Shown here piece after piece: positions 1 through 7,993 of a stretch of 64,000 nucleotides of DNA; position 1 is the stretch's first letter, and each line of letters opens with the position of its first letter. The notes beneath the pieces are model-generated. The model was not told where the DNA came from. It made no database searches and saw nothing but the letters and a program-made list of their open reading frames with translations. Position numbers and translations under genes: made by a program. The stretch comes from Tepidanaerobacter acetatoxydans Re1 (GTDB lineage: Bacteria > Bacillota > Thermosediminibacteria > Thermosediminibacterales > Tepidanaerobacteraceae). The stretch is from NCBI RefSeq assembly GCF_000328765.2, contig NC_019954.2, positions 2,363,769-2,427,768 on the forward strand, in the 5' to 3' direction.

Positions 1-103
1 GCGTGCCTCCGTTCTTATTGCAAAAGTTTTTCAACCGGTAGATAGGTTGCATAATTTATTTTTATTATAGAACAGGCTTTGTTTAATTTGTATACCAGGT
101 ATT

Positions 104-118
104 GCACTTGTCAAGTGC
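104..118. promoter_or_regulatory. Short inverted repeat upstream of PTS regulator gene
   Basis: The perfect inverted repeat GCACTT-GTC-AAGTGC lies about 95 bases upstream of the regulator start at 212. Its position would suit an operator or a small hairpin. The rest of 1-211 is AT-rich promoter-like sequence with no gene seen. The functional role is inferred from position only. Confidence 0.3.
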
Positions 119-211
119 GAGTTCAAATATTTACTATCCTACAGTAATAGCATATACTGTATTATAGAGGTTGTACCTATAAGATGTTTCGATTGAAGAG
201 GGTGCATTGGT

Positions 212-2140
212 ATGACGAGCAAGGAACTTACTATACTAAAATTTCTAAGTACTCAGGACAGCTGGGTTACGTCTTTTTCTATGTCTGCATTTCTGGATAT
301 TTCGGTCAGAACCATCAAAAGCTATATTAGCAACATTAACTCTGAATTTCCAAATCTGATCGAATCCTCCCGCAACGGTTATATTGTAAGGGATAAAAAG
401 CAGCTGTCAAATGTTATAAGCTCGGCAAAAAAAATACTCTATTCCCCACAAACCGTAATAGATCGAAAAAAGTTCATTTTGCAGAAGCTATTGCTGGAAA
501 CTGACAGGTATGACTTTGACAACCTTGCAAATGAATTGTTCATTTCTCCGGTAACCTTAACAAATGAGCTGCAAAAACTGAAAAAGGAGCTTGCCGACTA
601 TGAGCTTACTATAAAGACAAAAGACAATCTGGTCTTTATTGACGGACAGGAAACAACCAAAAAAAAGCTGATAAGTAAGCTTATTTACGAGGATTCTAAA
701 GACTCGTTCCTAAGCATAAATCTTATGCAAAGTTACTTACCCCATTTCGATCTGACTATCGTAAAACAAATAGTGTCGGATAAGCTAAGTGAACATCATT
801 ATTTTATGGACGACTTCTCATTGCTTAATTTGGTACTGCAAATAGCCATAACCATGGAAAGGAAGCTAATAAGAAAAACTGGTAAGGAAGTCACTGGCAC
901 CGACAGCTGGAAAAGCTTAGTCAACGCACATATTCAAGAGATAGTAATGGATATTACCGAACATATAGAAAAGCAGTTTGGCATGGAGTTTGTCGATGGT
1001 GAGATTTATGACTTTGCCCTACTTATAATGACTCGAGCAATTTCTAACTCCATAAATGATATCAACATGGATCAGTTGAGCGAATTTGTCGGAGAGGATA
1101 TTATTCGGCTAGTTTCCTTGATACAGACCCGTACCAAAGAAACTTATAATATAACAATAATACGCCAGGATTTCACAGTGAGGTTCGCACTGCATATAAA
1201 GAACCTGCTTATCCGGCTTAAACATAATATCGTTCTACGTAATCCGCAGGTATTGGACATTAAGAACTCATACCCATTTATCTACGATGTTTCTGTATTT
1301 ATCGCTAATATCATCACACAAGAGGAAGGTTATGTGTTAACCGAAGATGAGATATCATATATTGCACTTCACCTGGGGGTTTTAATTGAAGAAAGGAAGG
1401 CAATAAAGCATGATGTTAGAGCAATATTAGTAAATCCTCAATACTTAAATAAATCGGTGGATATAGCGAATAGACTTAGTTCGATCTTTGAAGATAACCT
1501 ACTGATAACCGAGATAGTTTCTACGCAGCATGAACTTGAGGCTTATTCCGATTACGACTTAATTATTACAACTATCCCATTTGAAGTATATCCCGGCAAA
1601 CCCTACGTGCAAATATCTGCTTACCTCACCAATAAGGACATATTATCTGTTTCCAAAAAAATAGAAGAGGTACTGAAGGATAGGATAAAAGCAAAGGTGA
1701 AGTCGAAGCTGGAAGTGATGTTTAAGGAAGAACTGTTTTTTGTAGACGAAAGCTTTAAGGACCAAAATGACGCCATAAATGTTATGGCCGATGTACTTGA
1801 AAAGCAGGGCATCGTTGACAGCTCTTTTAAAGAAAAGTTATTTGAACGGGAGCGGGTCAGTTCCAGCGCATATATGAACATAGCCATGCCTCATCCGCTG
1901 GAAATGTGCGCGCGAAACTCCGCTATAGCTGTATCTATTCACCCAAATGCCATTATGTGGAATAACAACAAGGTTAATATAATTTTTATGCTTGCTATTA
2001 ATATCCGAGACAGTCTGTTTTTAAAAGATATTTTTGATTTCATTACCGAGGTGATTTCCGAAGAGAAAAAGCTGAAAACCATACTGGATGTAAAAACATA
2101 TGACGATTTTATTGCAGCACTGGTATCCTTTGCAAAATAG
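212..2140 (+). CDS. BglG/MtlR-type PTS-regulated transcriptional regulator
   Basis: This 642-residue protein has the layout of Mga/MtlR/LicR-type activators: N-terminal helix-turn-helix domains (about 1-150), two PTS regulation domains (PRD, about 165-390), an EIIB-like segment (about 400-490) and a C-terminal fructose/mannitol-type EIIA domain (about 495-642). PRD2 keeps its phosphorylatable histidines (H328 in FALHIKN, H387 in YIALHLG), and EIIA keeps its active histidine (H561 in MPHP). PRD1 has Gln (Q210) where a His is usual and no obvious second His. The EIIB-like part lacks the normal cysteine. ATG 212 follows a GAGGGTG ribosome site. No PTS transporter lies downstream, so the regulated genes are probably left of the window. 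The family is clear; the sugar is unknown. Confidence 0.88.
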   Translation: MTSKELTILKFLSTQDSWVTSFSMSAFLDISVRTIKSYISNINSEFPNLIESSRNGYIVRDKKQLSNVISSAKKILYSPQTVIDRKKFILQKLLLETDRYDFDNLANELFISPVTLTNELQKLKKELADYELTIKTKDNLVFIDGQETTKKKLISKLIYEDSKDSFLSINLMQSYLPHFDLTIVKQIVSDKLSEHHYFMDDFSLLNLVLQIAITMERKLIRKTGKEVTGTDSWKSLVNAHIQEIVMDITEHIEKQFGMEFVDGEIYDFALLIMTRAISNSINDINMDQLSEFVGEDIIRLVSLIQTRTKETYNITIIRQDFTVRFALHIKNLLIRLKHNIVLRNPQVLDIKNSYPFIYDVSVFIANIITQEEGYVLTEDEISYIALHLGVLIEERKAIKHDVRAILVNPQYLNKSVDIANRLSSIFEDNLLITEIVSTQHELEAYSDYDLIITTIPFEVYPGKPYVQISAYLTNKDILSVSKKIEEVLKDRIKAKVKSKLEVMFKEELFFVDESFKDQNDAINVMADVLEKQGIVDSSFKEKLFERERVSSSAYMNIAMPHPLEMCARNSAIAVSIHPNAIMWNNNKVNIIFMLAINIRDSLFLKDIFDFITEVISEEKKLKTILDVKTYDDFIAALVSFAK

Positions 2141-2202
2141 GAGAAACCATCATTGCGGGCCAAACAGTTTCACTATTCACATATTTCTATATCTCCTCTT
2201 TT

Positions 2203-2223
2203 TATCCCCCTATGGGGGGGATA
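2203..2223 (+). terminator. Hairpin after the PTS regulator gene
   Basis: TATCCCCC pairs with GGGGGATA 63 bases past the stop of the upstream gene. The stem is very GC-rich for this region, but only a weak T run follows, so its strength as an intrinsic terminator is uncertain. Confidence 0.5.
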
Positions 2224-2261
2224 TTCTTGTTGCATCACTATTATCTTTAAATTCCAATAAA

Positions 2262-2306
2262 AAACATGGCCTACAGAACTTTCTCTTGTCCTGATAAGCC
2301 ATGTTT
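2262..2306 (-). terminator. Intrinsic terminator of the chemoreceptor gene
   Basis: AAACATGGC and GCCATGTTT form a nine-pair stem, with further pairing (CAGGAC/GTTCTG) inside the loop. Read on the minus strand a run of T residues follows the second arm. It lies about 60 bases past the stop of the 2363-3469 gene, so it probably ends the long minus-strand transcription unit. Confidence 0.7.
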
Positions 2307-2362
2307 CCCAAAATAACTTTATTAATAATTTGCAAAATGATAGTGGTTTATTTTAGCGATAA

Positions 2363-3469
2363 TTATTTCTGGAATTGTTGTGAAAGTCCAGCTTTTTGCC
2401 CTGCTTCCGAAAGTTTCTTGCCTATTTTCTGAAGTTCTTCAAGCATTCTTGCTATTGCTTGTGCTGCATTAGCTTGCTCTTGTGTAATTATGTCTATATT
2501 TTTAACGTTTTTGAGTACAGATTCAACCGAATTTTGAAATTTCTTAAGCATTATATTTATTCTTTGAACAGAATTATTGCTTTCATTCGCTAGCTTGCGC
2601 ACTTCTCCGGCCACCACCGAAAAGCCTCGACCATATTCGCCGGCTCTTGCAGCTTCAATAGCCGCATTTAGACCCAGTAGGTTAGTTTGCTGAGCAACAT
2701 GCCTGATTATCTCCAATATTTCCTCAGTATTGCTAACATCCTGAAAAGCTGTCTGTGCGGCACCGGCGGCTTCACTGCTTATTACTGCAAGCTCTTGAGA
2801 TGATGCCGTTAATTCTTCGGTTTCTGCAACCGCATGTTCTATTGCTTTATATATTTCACTAGCATACTGTTGAGTTTGTTGTAAATTTTCCGCTGCAAGC
2901 AATCGTTCCTTTTCCCTTTCTCTTGCAATTTTTGCAGCTTCTTCAATAGCGCGCTTAATGGAAGCTTTGCCTGAATCCAAAAGTTCTGTAGTAAGGCCGT
3001 AGCTCTTAGCTATTTCAGTTGGTTTCAAGCTGCCTACAATTCCCTGAACTCCTAGCGCTGCAAGCTGCTCAATAATTTGTTCTGGTTTAACCTTTTCATG
3101 CCATGGGCGCATGTAAATTTTTACATCCGATATATTAAAGTCCCGCTCACTAATAACACTTGCATGGGTCACAATACCTATTTTTTTAATACCCATATCG
3201 CATATTTTTTCGATGGGAGTTAAAAAATCTTCAATTGTTGATGTGATCTCAACTACAGTCTTGCCATACAATTTATTTAAGGTTTCAGCAGCAGCACCCC
3301 TGCTGATAAAAACATCTATATCATTATAAGTTGAAACCAAATTTTCAAATTCGCTCATTTTACTCACTACTATCGGTAACTCTATGTCCAGTTCCGCAGC
3401 AGCCTCTGCAGCGCTTTTTGCCATTGTCTTTGACACTGCTACAAAAAGGATTGGCTCTATTTTAATCAC
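2363..3469 (-). CDS. Soluble chemoreceptor: PrpR-type sensor domain fused to MCP signalling domain
   Basis: Residues about 1-175 resemble the PrpR N-terminal sensory domain known from propionate-catabolism activators (e.g. [17 protein letters not shown]-type strands, a second lobe with [10 protein letters not shown]). Residues about 195-368 are a methyl-accepting chemotaxis signalling region with the conserved hairpin tip ([19 protein letters not shown]). There are no membrane segments, so the receptor should be cytosolic. The signalling hairpin is short. By family knowledge PrpR_N binds methylcitrate-like ligands; I infer that this protein couples intracellular tri/dicarboxylate levels to motility. 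The start is odd: a perfect GGAGGTG overlaps the GTG at 3469, and an ATA (3458-3460) sits at normal spacing, as if an original ATG had mutated. The gene closes the citrate-lyase locus, after citG-citX. Confidence 0.82.
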
Positions 3470-3547
3470 CTCCCATGAAATTTTATATTAAAAAGTGAAA
3501 TGTTTCAGTAAAAGGTTTAGTAAATGTTAATAGAAAGTTCTTATTAT

Positions 3548-4098
3548 TTATATATATAATTTATTATGAGTACTTATCGGCTGCGAAAATTGCATTTCTA
3601 TTAGTTCTTTGATTTGTTCCACATAAAGATAAATTTCTTGTTCTGAATGGAGTTTTCTGGATACACAAGTTGCGGCAGGGTTTTCACATATAAAACATTT
3701 CCTTGGCGGTAATTCTATATCTCTACGACTAATTGGCTCTCCGGTGCTGTCCATAACATCAATATCCAATATGCGCCCACCTATAGTAGACTCTTCAAAC
3801 TCCACGCAAATTCTTTTAATCTTTTTAGCATCGGTCTTAGCAGATATGAAGAAAGCAGGGCCATCATGCTACGCATGCATCCCTCAAAACAAACCTGATA
3901 GCCACCGGAAATTAACGCCCTGAAAAATTTCTTGCAAAGTTGCAGGAAAAGCATGTAAAATTCCTCATCTTTTCGAAAAATAATAGGGACACATAGGGTA
4001 ATAGTAATTATACAACCGTTCCGCTTTTCCACCAGCTTTTTCCGCGTGTTCCACCGCTGCTCTCTTGCCTCAAGCACTTTCAACAGCTCTATATCCAT
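3548..4098 (-). pseudogene. citX: Apo-citrate lyase phosphoribosyl-dephospho-CoA transferase (CitX), frameshifted
   Basis: CitX attaches the prosthetic group made by CitG to the citrate lyase acyl carrier protein. The N-terminal half is read from ATG 4098 (VLEAREQRW, then ITITL). The C-terminal half is in another frame (DAKKIKRICVEFEE, GGRILDIDV, RKCFICENPAATC). Extending the second frame upstream gives GPAFFISAKTDAKK, which matches the CitX core, so the break is a small frameshift near 3862-3880. The composite is about 180 residues, normal for CitX. It lies about 50 bases after citG in the same direction. Either the lyase is activated by another CitX or the frameshift is a sequence error. 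Confidence 0.8.
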
Positions 4099-4145
4099 TT
4101 TTTTCTCCTTATATGAATTAAAAACTTAGGTGATAATAGTTATCC

Positions 4146-5006
4146 TTATATGTTTTCTAGCAAATATAGCGTGATAGCTACAGAAAGTAAATCCGCACAC
4201 CCACCCGGACTGATATTGTGCTTTGTAAAATCCTCATCCATCCGAAAAAGCTCTTCTCTACCATGGAGTGACAAAGCACCACCCATGGAGAGTACATTTC
4301 TTACGGAGCTTTTCACATATTCTATTGCTTCGATGCCACATCTGGAAATAACGTTTGTATCCACAACATGCATCATCAGATGTAACAACGCCTGTAAATA
4401 AATATCATTCTTGCTATATTCACCGCTAAGAACAAGTTTTTGCATAACCGGAAGGGCATACTTTCTTACAGAGAAAAAGCCAGAAGCCGCTTCTCCTCGA
4501 ATTCCGCGTATACCGTGGGCAGCATAAAGCTTGAGCCCATTGGTCATGGACGCAGTGTCATTTGTTAATAAAAAATCTTTTTCTGCTGACTTGGCGATTT
4601 TTGCCGAAACATAACATACTGTATTTGCTGAAAAACCTAATCCTTTTTTGTAGCAGTATCCGGCAGCAGCGGCAAGTATTCCCAGAGAAAATATCGCTCC
4701 CTTATGAGTGTTTATACCTTTAGTGGCATTAAACATTGCTTTTTCACATTTGATACCTAAAGGCCGTATCTTGTCAAGACTTTTTTCATTTATTTCATCA
4801 AAACTATACCCTATTTCTGCAAAATTTCTGAAATAGGGTGAAATAGCTGCTATGCTTTCTACAAAAGTAAAAAAGTTCATATCGGTATGAGCACCGCTAT
4901 TTATACGGTCGACCAAACCCGGTTTTGGCGATGTATAAACTTCGGAAAGGAGGGCAGTTGTGCAGCAACTTCCAATCTGTTCATAAATATCTGTTGTTAT
5001 TATCAT
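4146..5006 (-). CDS. citG: Triphosphoribosyl-dephospho-CoA synthase (CitG)
   Basis: CitG condenses dephospho-CoA with ATP to make the precursor of the citrate lyase prosthetic group. The 286-residue protein carries the family signatures SPKPGLVDR near residue 27, SGAHTDMNFFTF and NTHKGAIFSLG, and has the usual length. ATG 5006 follows a GGAGGG site. It precedes citX in the same direction and belongs with citDEF further upstream, forming the assembly half of the lyase system. The call rests on motif recognition and context. Confidence 0.93.
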   Translation of the reverse strand: MIITTDIYEQIGSCCTTALLSEVYTSPKPGLVDRINSGAHTDMNFFTFVESIAAISPYFRNFAEIGYSFDEINEKSLDKIRPLGIKCEKAMFNATKGINTHKGAIFSLGILAAAAGYCYKKGLGFSANTVCYVSAKIAKSAEKDFLLTNDTASMTNGLKLYAAHGIRGIRGEAASGFFSVRKYALPVMQKLVLSGEYSKNDIYLQALLHLMMHVVDTNVISRCGIEAIEYVKSSVRNVLSMGGALSLHGREELFRMDEDFTKHNISPGGCADLLSVAITLYLLENI

Positions 5007-5017
5007 GAAAGCCCTCC

Positions 5018-5041
5018 TTTTTTCGATTCGAATCGGAAAAA
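5018..5041. promoter_or_regulatory. Palindrome in the citG leader
   Basis: A 24-base palindrome centred on TTCGAA (core CGATTCGAATCG, one mismatched pair in the outer A/T arms) ends just upstream of the citG ribosome site. It could be an operator or a leader hairpin affecting citG translation. The remaining gap up to 5246 is AT-rich with nothing else recognised. Confidence 0.4.
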
Positions 5042-5246
5042 ATCGTTAAGTAGCTAAGTAAATTCCAATATCTTTTCTACATATTTTATTGAACTACAAA
5101 AGCAATTAATTATTTCTCATACCTGTATTAATAAGCATAGCACTTAATTAATATAGAAAAAGTATTCCAATAGTATTTTGTAAAACCGATTGCAAAACAA
5201 ATAATTTATCTTACCGCTAGCTATTATCATTTGTTAGTTAAAGTCT

Positions 5247-6546
5247 TTAACCTAAGATAGTAGAAATAATAATACTCATTACTGTAGAAGCCGCGAGGCA
5301 CATAGGCACTGCTCGAAACATTAACTTGGGAAACATTTCAGCACGATCTTCCTCTGTAGCGCAAGAACCCAATATCAGACTCCCACCAGAAGAAAAGGGG
5401 GAAATAGATGTTGCCTGTGATCCAATAACAACACATGTAAATAAAACCTTAGCTTTAATTCCTGTTGCAGCTGCAAGGGATGGGATAATAGGAAAAAGAG
5501 CAGGGCATACAACTCCCAATGTACTGCTGAAAAAAGACATAATTCCAGCAACAATACACATTACAATGGGTATTAAGAATGAAGGCATGTTGGCTTCCAC
5601 CCAGCCTGAAAGAATATCAATGGTTCCTGCTTTGATTGCCACAGAAATTAACATACCAACACCACAAATCATAATCAGGGTATTCCACGGAACCTTAGCA
5701 ATAACCTCTTTCTCGTCAGCAAGCTTAAGTAGAAGTGCAACAACAGAAAGAACAATCGCAATAAGACCAATATCAATTTTAGAATTAATAAATGCAATGA
5801 CCTTATTATCAGGAAAAATTGAATGCAAAACTGGAGCAGCAAGAGCAATTGCCACCATTGACACAATGAGATAAAGATTACTTCTCTGTTTATGATTTAA
5901 GGGCTCCGGTTCTTTGATTTCAAGATTTTCTCCAAATTCATTCCAACTTTTAGAGAATAACACTAAACCAGATATTACAAGAATGGGAATGATCATCGTA
6001 GCAACAAAAATATTGGTTGAACAAGCAAAAGCAGAATCAGCCAAACCTGCGTCTTCAATCAAGCCTCTAAAGATAATACCACTAGCACTGGTCATAAAAT
6101 TAGCACCTGCCAGCGCACCATAGTTTACAGAAACTGCACCCACAATTTTATTCATACCTGTTTTTTCACAAAGCAGAAGTGTAATAGGAGCTAGTGATGC
6201 CATTACTGTAAAGTAACCCGCGCCTAAGCTGGCAATCAGTGTTGCCGCCAGGAAAATAGCAAAAGGAAGTAATTTTGGTGCTTTGCGGCAGCGATAAAGT
6301 AGAGCCTGAGAAAGCTTTTCCAATGTTCCATTCACAAGCGCAAAATTATAAAAAAGCGAAACAAGCAAAAATGACAAAGAAGATTTTTATGGGCCACATG
6401 TTTATAATTTCTCCGGTCTTTAGGTCTAAAAAAAAGCATCCGATGATGTAAGCAAAGGAAATGGCAAAAAATCCAGTGTTAATCTTAGTCTTATAACCTA
6501 AGGCAATTGAAATGACAATTGCTAATACCACAATTAAACTAATCAT
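5247..6546 (-). pseudogene. MatC-type dicarboxylate carrier, one-base frameshift
   Basis: The N-terminal piece (ATG 6546, after AAAGGAGAT) has the MatC N-domain look: GYKTKINTGFFAISFAY and MWPIKIFF. A second frame continues with FYNFALVNGTLEKL and a long hydrophobic carrier body to 5247. The join is a run of six A residues on the plus strand (6350-6355); one more base would restore a single protein of about 430 residues, normal for this family of ion-coupled dicarboxylate/malonate carriers. About ten membrane segments are visible. Its place between the TRAP/DUF6282 genes and citG suggests uptake of a carboxylate feeding the pathway, or product exchange. As read, the carrier is broken; a homopolymer error is an equally good explanation. 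Confidence 0.78.
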
Positions 6547-6584
6547 AATAATCTCCTTTCTTTATATCATAATATTTTACAAAA

Positions 6585-6875
6585 CTACTTATTCAAACCA
6601 AGTAACATGAATGGAATCTTCCGTATCAAAAAATCAATCTGCTCCTCTGTGTCCACCATTACATTTTTGTAACCGACTTCGTTAATTATCTGCAGATTGT
6701 CCTTAAGGTTGCTTTTATCAACACTGGCACCCATGGGCTGAGCATAGCATCTCTCTAAGAAAACATCATAGTCTTTTACAATTCTCGATTGGTCGTCACG
6801 AGACATCCCTACGGCCAAAAATTCCGGATGAGTTACGACAATTTTGTTTATACCTATAGCTTGCCTGATACTTAT
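6585..6875 (-). pseudogene. C-terminal remnant of a DUF6282-like TIM-barrel protein
   Basis: The open frame begins right after an in-frame TAG and encodes INKIVVTHPEF and MSRDDQ, followed by about 70 residues ending at 6585. THPEF resembles THPFF in the intact neighbour at 7109-7993, so this looks like the last third of a related hydrolase-fold protein whose 5' part was lost. No good start codon or ribosome site precedes it. I regard it as decayed, with relationship to the neighbour inferred from the short motif and location. Confidence 0.55.
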
Positions 6876-6962
6876 CTATCAATGTGAGAAACTTATCATG
6901 CCTCCTTTGGAACTAGACATGAGGTTTTTTATCCGATTCTTTACTAATACTTGCAAAACATT

Positions 6963-7045
6963 GATTCTACTGTAAAATGTTGGTTTTATCTAGCAAATAT
7001 CCAAATAATGTGTCTAATTATAAAAAAGGTTTTTACAGTAGAATC
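6963..7045. repeat. 83-bp element bounded by perfect 15-bp inverted repeats
   Basis: GATTCTACTGTAAAA (6963-6977) is repeated exactly in inverse orientation at 7031-7045, enclosing 53 AT-rich bases. It lies in the gap between the DUF6282 remnant and the intact DUF6282-like gene. It could be a miniature inverted-repeat element or a long hairpin. No transposase is present. Confidence 0.6.
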
Positions 7046-7108
7046 AGCACTAATGTTGTAAATGTAAATATATGTGGATTATAATCTATAAGATATTCAT
7101 TAAAATAA

Positions 7109-7993
7109 TCAATCTAAGTCTAAAAGATTATTATAGTTGTAACAGAGCATTGCAGACAGATCTTTCTCAGGCACTCCCATATAATTTAAAGTTTGGGCAA
7201 ACATCCTCATGGTTTCTGGGGCAAGAGTTTTTCTCGGTTGCCCTGTATCACTAGAAATTATCAGATTTTTGCTTCCCACGATATCTATTGTTTCCTTATA
7301 AAGAGATATTGGAATCGGTTTTGGTATTGGACTAAGTGCATTTCCAGCGCAAAATTCCACATATGCTCCCATATCCACGGCTTTTTTTACCTGCTCAACT
7401 GTGCAAGAAGGCGGTGCAAAGAAAGGATGGGTCAAGACAACCTTCTGACATCCGATTTCTCTTGCAGCAGCAATGACCATTAGTGCTTCCTTAGCAGATA
7501 AATGACTTGTACCAATTATTGCATTATACTTCTTAACCATCTCTAATATGGTATATACCTGAGGAATCAGTTTTCCGTTTTCATCTAAAACAGTAATTCC
7601 CTTTATTGGATAATTTGTTACCCCATCACCTTGATGACCATAAGCACCCAATTTTCCGGTTTCATTATAATGAGCAAGCGAATGGTAGGATGGCATCCAT
7701 ACCTGTACAGCACCTAGCTTTAAGGCTACATCGACTGCAGCAGGATTAATCCCACCTGACTGATGATTCAATACCACACCACCGAAAACTTTAATTCCCT
7801 CTACCTGATTTTGAGTGTGATAAGCTCTTACCATAGTTGTATCTGCATGACACTTAAAAACTATTGCACGCATTCCTGCATCCCGACATATCGTTGCAGT
7901 TTCAACATCATTTGCAAGACGGTCAAAAATATCAGGAGAGGTATGAATGTGTAAATCACAAGCCCCTTTAATACTAATTCTCGTTCTAGCCAC
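7109..7993 (-). CDS. DUF6282-family, amidohydrolase-like TIM-barrel protein
   Basis: The 294-residue protein begins with CDLHIHTSPDIFDR, a metal-binding HxH signature typical of amidohydrolase/PHP-like barrels, and later has KVVLTHPFF and IISSDTGQP, which could provide further metal ligands. Family assignment is by resemblance; the substrate is unknown. Its GTG start directly abuts the TAA of the TRAP permease gene, showing tight co-translation with the transporter, so it probably acts on the imported carboxylate or a breakdown product such as a lactone. A decayed relative lies just downstream. Confidence 0.7.
   Translation of the reverse strand: MARTRISIKGACDLHIHTSPDIFDRLANDVETATICRDAGMRAIVFKCHADTTMVRAYHTQNQVEGIKVFGGVVLNHQSGGINPAAVDVALKLGAVQVWMPSYHSLAHYNETGKLGAYGHQGDGVTNYPIKGITVLDENGKLIPQVYTILEMVKKYNAIIGTSHLSAKEALMVIAAAREIGCQKVVLTHPFFAPPSCTVEQVKKAVDMGAYVEFCAGNALSPIPKPIPISLYKETIDIVGSKNLIISSDTGQPRKTLAPETMRMFAQTLNYMGVPEKDLSAMLCYNYNNLLDLD

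Noticed and set aside
6963-7045. Complete insertion sequence
   Set aside because: Only 53 bases lie between the inverted repeats and there is no transposase.
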